The notes under the pieces: generated by a model
The model's input: only the letters and a program-made list of their open reading frames with translations
Databases searched by the model: none
Told to the model about the DNA's origin: nothing
Part shown: piece by piece, positions 5,929 through 6,962 of the stretch
Position numbering within the stretch: the stretch's first letter is position 1
How the letters are laid out: each line of letters begins with the position of its first letter
Source: Acidimicrobiaceae bacterium
Lineage (GTDB): Bacteria > Actinomycetota > Acidimicrobiia > Acidimicrobiales > RAAP-2
Length of the DNA stretch: 6,962 nt
Assembly (NCBI GenBank): GCA_030838245.1
Contig: JAUTXB010000011.1
Location: forward strand, 1-6,962
Direction: 5' to 3'
Position numbers and translations under genes: made by a program

Positions 5929-6564
5929 TCAGTCAGGCACCGACCAGAGTCGTCCCAGCCCCGAAGTTATGACGTCGACGGTCCGGACGGCCAGGGCATC
6001 GGGTGGCGGAGGATTGCCTCCCTCTTCTAGCAGCGCGGCGAAACCGTGGACGGCGGCAAACCAGCTGGCCACAAAACCCGAGGCGATCATCCACGGTTCG
6101 AAGGAGCCCGGAGGCAGGCTGAGCCGCTCGGCGAACAGCGCTGCCAGTGCCCGCTGGGTGCCGACAAGGGCTTGGTAGATCCGACCGGCGACTTCGGGAG
6201 ACTGCTCGGCGAACAGGACCGCCATGGCGATGGGCAGTATCGGATTGCCCTGGTTGTCCCGTGGGAGCTGGCTCGAAACGTAACCACGCGACGCCAGTTC
6301 TTCGAGAGTGGCGATCAGCATCTGATCGGGGGTTTCACCCACCGGGCGCCCGCGAGCAATCGAAAGGAGATCGTCCACCCACCCGTGGAAGTGGGTCAGC
6401 GCTAGGTCGGCCTTGGATGAGAAGTGTAAGTAGAAGGTGCCGGGCGAGATGTCCGCCATGTCGGTGATGTCCTGCACGCTCGTCGCCTCGTAGCCCCGCG
6501 CTAAGAACAATTCGCTTGCACAGCGGATGATCTCAGCCCGAGTGTGGGCCTTCTTTCGCGCCAT
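5929..6564 (-). CDS. TetR-family transcriptional regulator
   Basis: A 211-residue protein of normal TetR length. The N-terminal helix-turn-helix is clear: TRAEIIRCASELFLARGYEA (residues 8-27), then TSVQDITDMADISPGTFYLH (28-47), then FSSKADL. The remainder is all-helical and poorly conserved, as expected for the ligand-binding and dimerisation domain; it includes ASGFVASWFAAVHGFAALLEEGG, typical of the late helices. The ligand cannot be predicted. It is divergent from a secreted-protein gene across a 165-base AT-rich region with a 20-bp palindrome, so it is probably a local repressor of that gene and of itself. The ATG at 6564 has no evident Shine-Dalgarno. Confidence 0.94.
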   Translation of the reverse strand: MARKKAHTRAEIIRCASELFLARGYEATSVQDITDMADISPGTFYLHFSSKADLALTHFHGWVDDLLSIARGRPVGETPDQMLIATLEELASRGYVSSQLPRDNQGNPILPIAMAVLFAEQSPEVAGRIYQALVGTQRALAALFAERLSLPPGSFEPWMIASGFVASWFAAVHGFAALLEEGGNPPPPDALAVRTVDVITSGLGRLWSVPD

Positions 6565-6619
6565 GCGCGACGGCGCCGATAGCTCGTCGACGTGCGAGTG
6601 GGCATCAGCCGTATTGGAT

Positions 6620-6638
6620 TTATTGATTTTCTCGATAA
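6620..6638. repeat. Second imperfect inverted repeat in the TetR control region
   Basis: TTATTGA (6620-6626) and TCGATAA (6632-6638) form a seven-base inverted repeat with a five-base centre and one G-T position. It abuts the 20-bp palindrome and covers the putative -35 box of the divergent gene. It could be an additional regulator site. Confidence 0.4.
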
Positions 6639-6650
6639 GTAGAGTATATT
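6623..6650 (+). promoter_or_regulatory. Candidate promoter of the secreted-protein gene
   Basis: TTGATT (6623-6628) and TATATT (6645-6650), separated by 16 bases, fit a housekeeping sigma -35/-10 pair, with a start expected near 6657. This leaves an untranslated leader of roughly 70 bases before the ATG at 6730. On the opposite strand TATACT (plus-strand 6643-6648) could be the -10 of the TetR gene, so both promoters would overlap the same palindrome. Confidence 0.45.
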
Positions 6651-6657
6651 CACTACT
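6638..6657. promoter_or_regulatory. Candidate TetR operator, 20-bp palindrome
   Basis: AGTAGAGTATATTCACTACT is symmetric in eight of its ten base pairs, with five-base outer arms AGTAG/CTACT matching perfectly. It is about 73 bases from both the TetR start and the divergent ATG, and covers the candidate -10 boxes on both strands. Size, symmetry and position all fit a TetR-dimer operator. Confidence 0.55.
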
Positions 6658-6729
6658 GAAGGTGCCCTAGTAAAGTCCAGCGGGGGGTGACCAGCGGCTT
6701 TCTTGTTCGATGTCAGAGAGGCGGGGACG

Positions 6730-6962
6730 ATGTCGAGACTCCAAGGAGGGCGTAAGCCGGTTCGCGGGCCGGTCGTTCGGCCGACTGTGCGGCGACGGAT
6801 ACGTCTCTTCGGCATCACGGCCATCGCCTTGGTCGCGGCGATGATGGCGACGAGTGTGGCTGCTGGCGCTGTCACGCCGACAACGACAAGTGGGGCTGCG
6901 GTCGCCACTGCGCCGACCACACCGACGACCGCGCCAAGCCCACCGACGACCGCACCGACCAC
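6730..6962 (+). CDS. Secreted protein with Thr/Pro/Ala-rich linker, N-terminal fragment (open at right edge)
   Basis: The ATG at 6730 follows an AGAGGCGGGG purine stretch that can serve as ribosome site. The 77 visible residues start with a long basic segment (RKPVRGPVVRPTVRRRIRL), followed by a hydrophobic core FGITAIALVAAMMATSVAAG (about 27-46) and a likely signal peptidase site after AGA near 47. The n-region is unusually long, and there is no twin-Arg Tat consensus, so Sec export is likely. From about residue 49 the chain is a low-complexity linker, ending in a seven-residue repeat (PTTAPSP, PTTAPT). Such linkers in actinobacteria usually join the signal to an extracellular enzyme or binding domain, which is beyond the window. 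The divergent TetR gene probably regulates it. Confidence 0.8.
   Translation, partial: MSRLQGGRKPVRGPVVRPTVRRRIRLFGITAIALVAAMMATSVAAGAVTPTTTSGAAVATAPTTPTTAPSPPTTAPT
6920..6953 (+). repeat. 21-base period repeat coding the Thr/Pro linker
   Basis: CACCGACGACCGC occurs at 6920-6932 and 6941-6953, a period of 21 bases or seven codons. It encodes the repeated PTTAP linker and may continue beyond the window. Copy number in such tracts often varies between strains. Confidence 0.65.

Noticed and set aside
5497..6030. A 177-codon plus-strand frame through the small gene and into the TetR gene
   Set aside because: It runs into the TetR coding region on the opposite strand, has low-quality Ser/Arg/Pro composition, and the alternate frame (5553-5858) has the better coding pattern.
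6501..6962. A 153-codon minus-strand frame at the right edge
   Set aside because: Its Val/Gly/Ala/Thr-rich translation is the antisense of the signal peptide and Thr/Pro linker gene, and it also overlaps the start of TetR and the AT-rich control region.
6905..6962. The repeated GACGACCGC/ACCGAC tract as a CRISPR or mobile-element repeat
   Set aside because: The repeat is in frame with a secreted-protein linker, has a codon-multiple period and no spacers.

Overview
The window is high-GC DNA with short intergenic gaps, GTG/TTG start codons, a Tat-exported enzyme and probable leaderless starts. It most likely comes from an actinobacterial chromosome, possibly the Acidimicrobiia or another environmental lineage; that placement is inference from style, not from a marker gene. 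I see no rRNA, tRNA, CRISPR array, insertion sequence, integrase or phage gene.

Layout, left to right: (1) the C-terminal end of an unidentified plus-strand protein (to 170). (2) A large plus-strand gene for a Tat-exported GH78 alpha-L-rhamnosidase (276-3119), the one gene whose function is clear down to its catalytic residues. (3) A convergent gap with a GC-rich hairpin (3174-3200). (4) A minus-strand run: a LysR-type regulator (5015-4131), a doubtful small ORF (4100-3894) and an unrecognised 203-residue soluble protein (3857-3246). (5) Divergent from the LysR gene, a plus-strand SnoaL-like/NTF2-fold protein (5117-5482), then a small unrecognised protein ending at 5858. (6) A second convergent gap with a hairpin. 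(7) A minus-strand TetR-family regulator (6564-5929). (8) An AT-rich divergent control region with a near-perfect 20-bp palindrome over promoter-like boxes. (9) The start of a plus-strand secreted protein with a Thr/Pro/Ala-rich linker, cut by the right edge.

Two regulator/target modules stand out: LysR with the divergent SnoaL-like gene, and TetR with the divergent secreted protein. In the second, the DNA itself shows a candidate operator overlapping the -10 box of the divergent gene. The rhamnosidase stands alone: no rhamnose uptake or catabolism gene is visible next to it. I found no convincing new multi-gene system. The best leads are the TetR operator region, the leaderless-type starts, the 203-residue orphan protein and the truncated secreted protein.
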